Shown piece after piece: positions 62,875-64,000 of a stretch of 64,000 nucleotides of DNA; the stretch's first letter is position 1, and the number at the start of each line of letters is the position of its first letter. The stretch lies in contig JAGWBD010000005.1 of the NCBI GenBank assembly GCA_021296065.1, positions 1-64,000 on the forward strand, given 5' to 3'. The position numbers were made by a program, and so were the translations under genes. The notes under the pieces were generated by a model. It saw nothing but the letters and a program-made list of their open reading frames with translations. It made no database searches and was not told where the DNA came from. This DNA comes from Anaerolineae bacterium (GTDB lineage: Bacteria > Chloroflexota > Anaerolineae > Aggregatilineales > Phototrophicaceae).

Positions 62875-63783
62875 ATGGACAAGCGTTGGGACGTTCTGGG
62901 GCTGGGCTGCGCCGCGGTCGACGACGCCCTTTATGTCGTACGCTACCCGGCCGGGGACACCAAGATCCGCGTGCGACGGCGCCAGCGCCGTGTCGGCGGC
63001 CTGACCGCCGCCGCCCTGCTTACGGCGGCGCGCATGGGTGGCAGTTGCGCCTACGCGGGCAAACTGGGTCGTGACGAACTCTCGCTCTTCATTGAAGATG
63101 AATTGCAACGCACCGGCGTGGACGTTTCGCCTGTGGTTCGTGTCAAGGAAGGCAGCCCCATCCACGCCATCGTCGTATTGGGTGACGAGGACCACACCCG
63201 CACCATTTTTGCCTACAGCGATGGCTCGCTTGGTGCACATGAGACGCTGCCGGCGGCGGAGGTGATCGAGGCGGCGCGGGTGCTCTTCGTCGATACCTAC
63301 AATGTTCAGGGCCAGTTGCGCGCCGCCCGCGTCGCGCGGGCCGCCGGCATCCCCATCGTGGCCGACTTTGAGCGCGGTGAAGGGCCGCTCTTTGAGGAGC
63401 TTCTGGCGCTGGTCGATCATCTCATTCTCTCGCAGGAGTTCGCGCTACGCTGGAGTGGCTGCGACACGACGCAGGAGGCCTTGCAGCGCCTGTGGACCTC
63501 AAAACGCTCGGTCGTGGCAGCCACCGCCGGTGAACAGGGCTGCTGGCTGCTGGATGCCGACGGACTGCATCACCAGCCTGCTTTCCCGGTGGACGTTGTG
63601 GATACCAACGGTTGCGGCGACGTCTTTCACGGCGCCTGGGCGCTGGCGCTGGCGCAAGGGAACCCTGTGCGGGAATGCGCGCACATCGCCTCGGCCGCCG
63701 CCGCGCTCAAGGCCACGCAGCCCGGCCTGACCGGCGTACCACCCTTGCCGGAGATCCACGACTTCATCGCGCGCGCCGGTTAA
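62875..63783 (+). CDS. PfkB-family carbohydrate kinase
   Basis: 302 residues from ATG 62875; the track's earlier start is a shadow. The N-terminal WDVLGLGCAAVDDALYVVRYP, PfkB motif 1 region (RRVGGLTAAALLTAARMGGSCAYAGKLG) and motif 2 VVDTNGCGDVFHGAWALAL are clear, with the catalytic Asp in NGCGD. It phosphorylates a sugar or nucleoside. It precedes the aldolase gene by 35 bases. Confidence 0.9.
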   Translation: MDKRWDVLGLGCAAVDDALYVVRYPAGDTKIRVRRRQRRVGGLTAAALLTAARMGGSCAYAGKLGRDELSLFIEDELQRTGVDVSPVVRVKEGSPIHAIVVLGDEDHTRTIFAYSDGSLGAHETLPAAEVIEAARVLFVDTYNVQGQLRAARVARAAGIPIVADFERGEGPLFEELLALVDHLILSQEFALRWSGCDTTQEALQRLWTSKRSVVAATAGEQGCWLLDADGLHHQPAFPVDVVDTNGCGDVFHGAWALALAQGNPVRECAHIASAAAALKATQPGLTGVPPLPEIHDFIARAG

Positions 63784-63818
63784 TTTCACCCTTTCCCACA
63801 CACAAGGAGTTGCAGCAC

Positions 63819-64000
63819 ATGGGCCTCGGCAAGCAAATTCGTTTGAGCCGCATCTTCGCCAATCCCTCCGGCAACCTCTGTTCGGTGGCCATCGACCATT
63901 ACATTGGCTACCAGGCCGGCATCCCCGCCGGTCTGCTAAACCTGCGCAACACGCTTGCGGCAGTCATGGCCGGCCCGCCGGACGCCGTCACCATGCACAA
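63819..64000 (+). CDS. class I aldolase-like protein, cut off by window end
   Basis: ATG 63819 with SD AAGGAG. The first 60 residues (GLGKQIRLSRIFANPSGNLCSVAIDHYIGYQAG) match the DeoC/FbaB/LsrF-type class I aldolase start, where the DH pair of AIDH lies at the end of the first barrel strand. It is the third gene after PhyH and PfkB, consistent with cleavage of a phosphorylated sugar. The C-terminus is outside the window. Confidence 0.7.
   Translation, partial: MGLGKQIRLSRIFANPSGNLCSVAIDHYIGYQAGIPAGLLNLRNTLAAVMAGPPDAVTMH

Overview
The window looks like a chromosomal segment of a GC-rich Chloroflexota bacterium, probably of the Anaerolineae/Caldilineae type. This is inferred from the strong GC bias, the many membrane-anchored proteins with Thr/Pro 'TPT' linkers, several sulfatases, a TGS-less ThrRS and a histidine kinase fused to an OmpR-type regulator. 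No marker gene fixes the lineage. Nothing looks like a phage, IS element, integron or CRISPR array. The ORF track is full of antisense shadows, as expected at this GC content.

Layout. 1-8.4 kb (mostly minus): a cut-off membrane protein, a GNAT acetyltransferase coupled to asnS, a sulfatase, and a 1330-residue YfhO-flippase fusion. 8.7-15.6 kb: a frameshifted secreted repeat protein, a two-domain thioredoxin coupled to a HAD phosphatase, lutB-lutC, a GlsB-like membrane protein, and holA. 14.9-19.8 kb (plus): a FixH-like lipoprotein, a polyferredoxin membrane protein, a second sulfatase and a ChrA transporter. 19.8-25.7 kb: a CrtC/AttH-like protein, tRNA-Ala, the sensor-regulator fusion, a redoxin lipoprotein with an in-frame UGA, and a thioesterase. 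25.7-36.5 kb: a third sulfatase, dtd, a DinB-like protein, a giant kinase-like membrane protein, a flavin reductase, an MFS transporter cut by an amber codon, and a SUMF1-fold protein. 36.5-40.4 kb: an iron(III)-type ABC transporter (fbpABC order). 40.6-44.0 kb: a compact E2-JAB-E1 ubiquitin-like conjugation operon with a small hydrophilic protein and a Nudix hydrolase. 44-64 kb: Hsp20, a TPR protein, a CNNM protein, rsmG, MarR, a cNMP/PH membrane protein, def, rsgA, a DsbA-like protein, three tRNAs, a NYN ribonuclease, a LysM protein, tatA, thrS, glycosyltransferases, a YchF-type GTPase behind tRNA-Leu, and a PhyH-PfkB-aldolase group running off the end.

Two systems stand out. First, the gene at 24331-25185 has TGA exactly where the first Cys of a TlpA-type CINC motif belongs. 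A perfect 8-bp hairpin with a G-initial loop follows 26 nt later, built from codons that are uncommon in neighbouring genes. This is the signature of a bacterial selenocysteine (UxxC) redoxin with a bSECIS element. Second, the 40652-43064 operon encodes an E2 with an intact catalytic Cys, a JAB protein whose JAMM motif carries Gln for the second His and which has an E2/RWD-like second half, and a ThiF-type E1. The genes overlap by one to four bases and no obvious ubiquitin-like protein is present.

Several genes carry single-base lesions: 9402-9405, about 39460, possibly about 37601-37610, and the amber codon at 33785. They may be real or may be assembly errors. Calls that depend on single bases, including the UGA, should be checked against reads.
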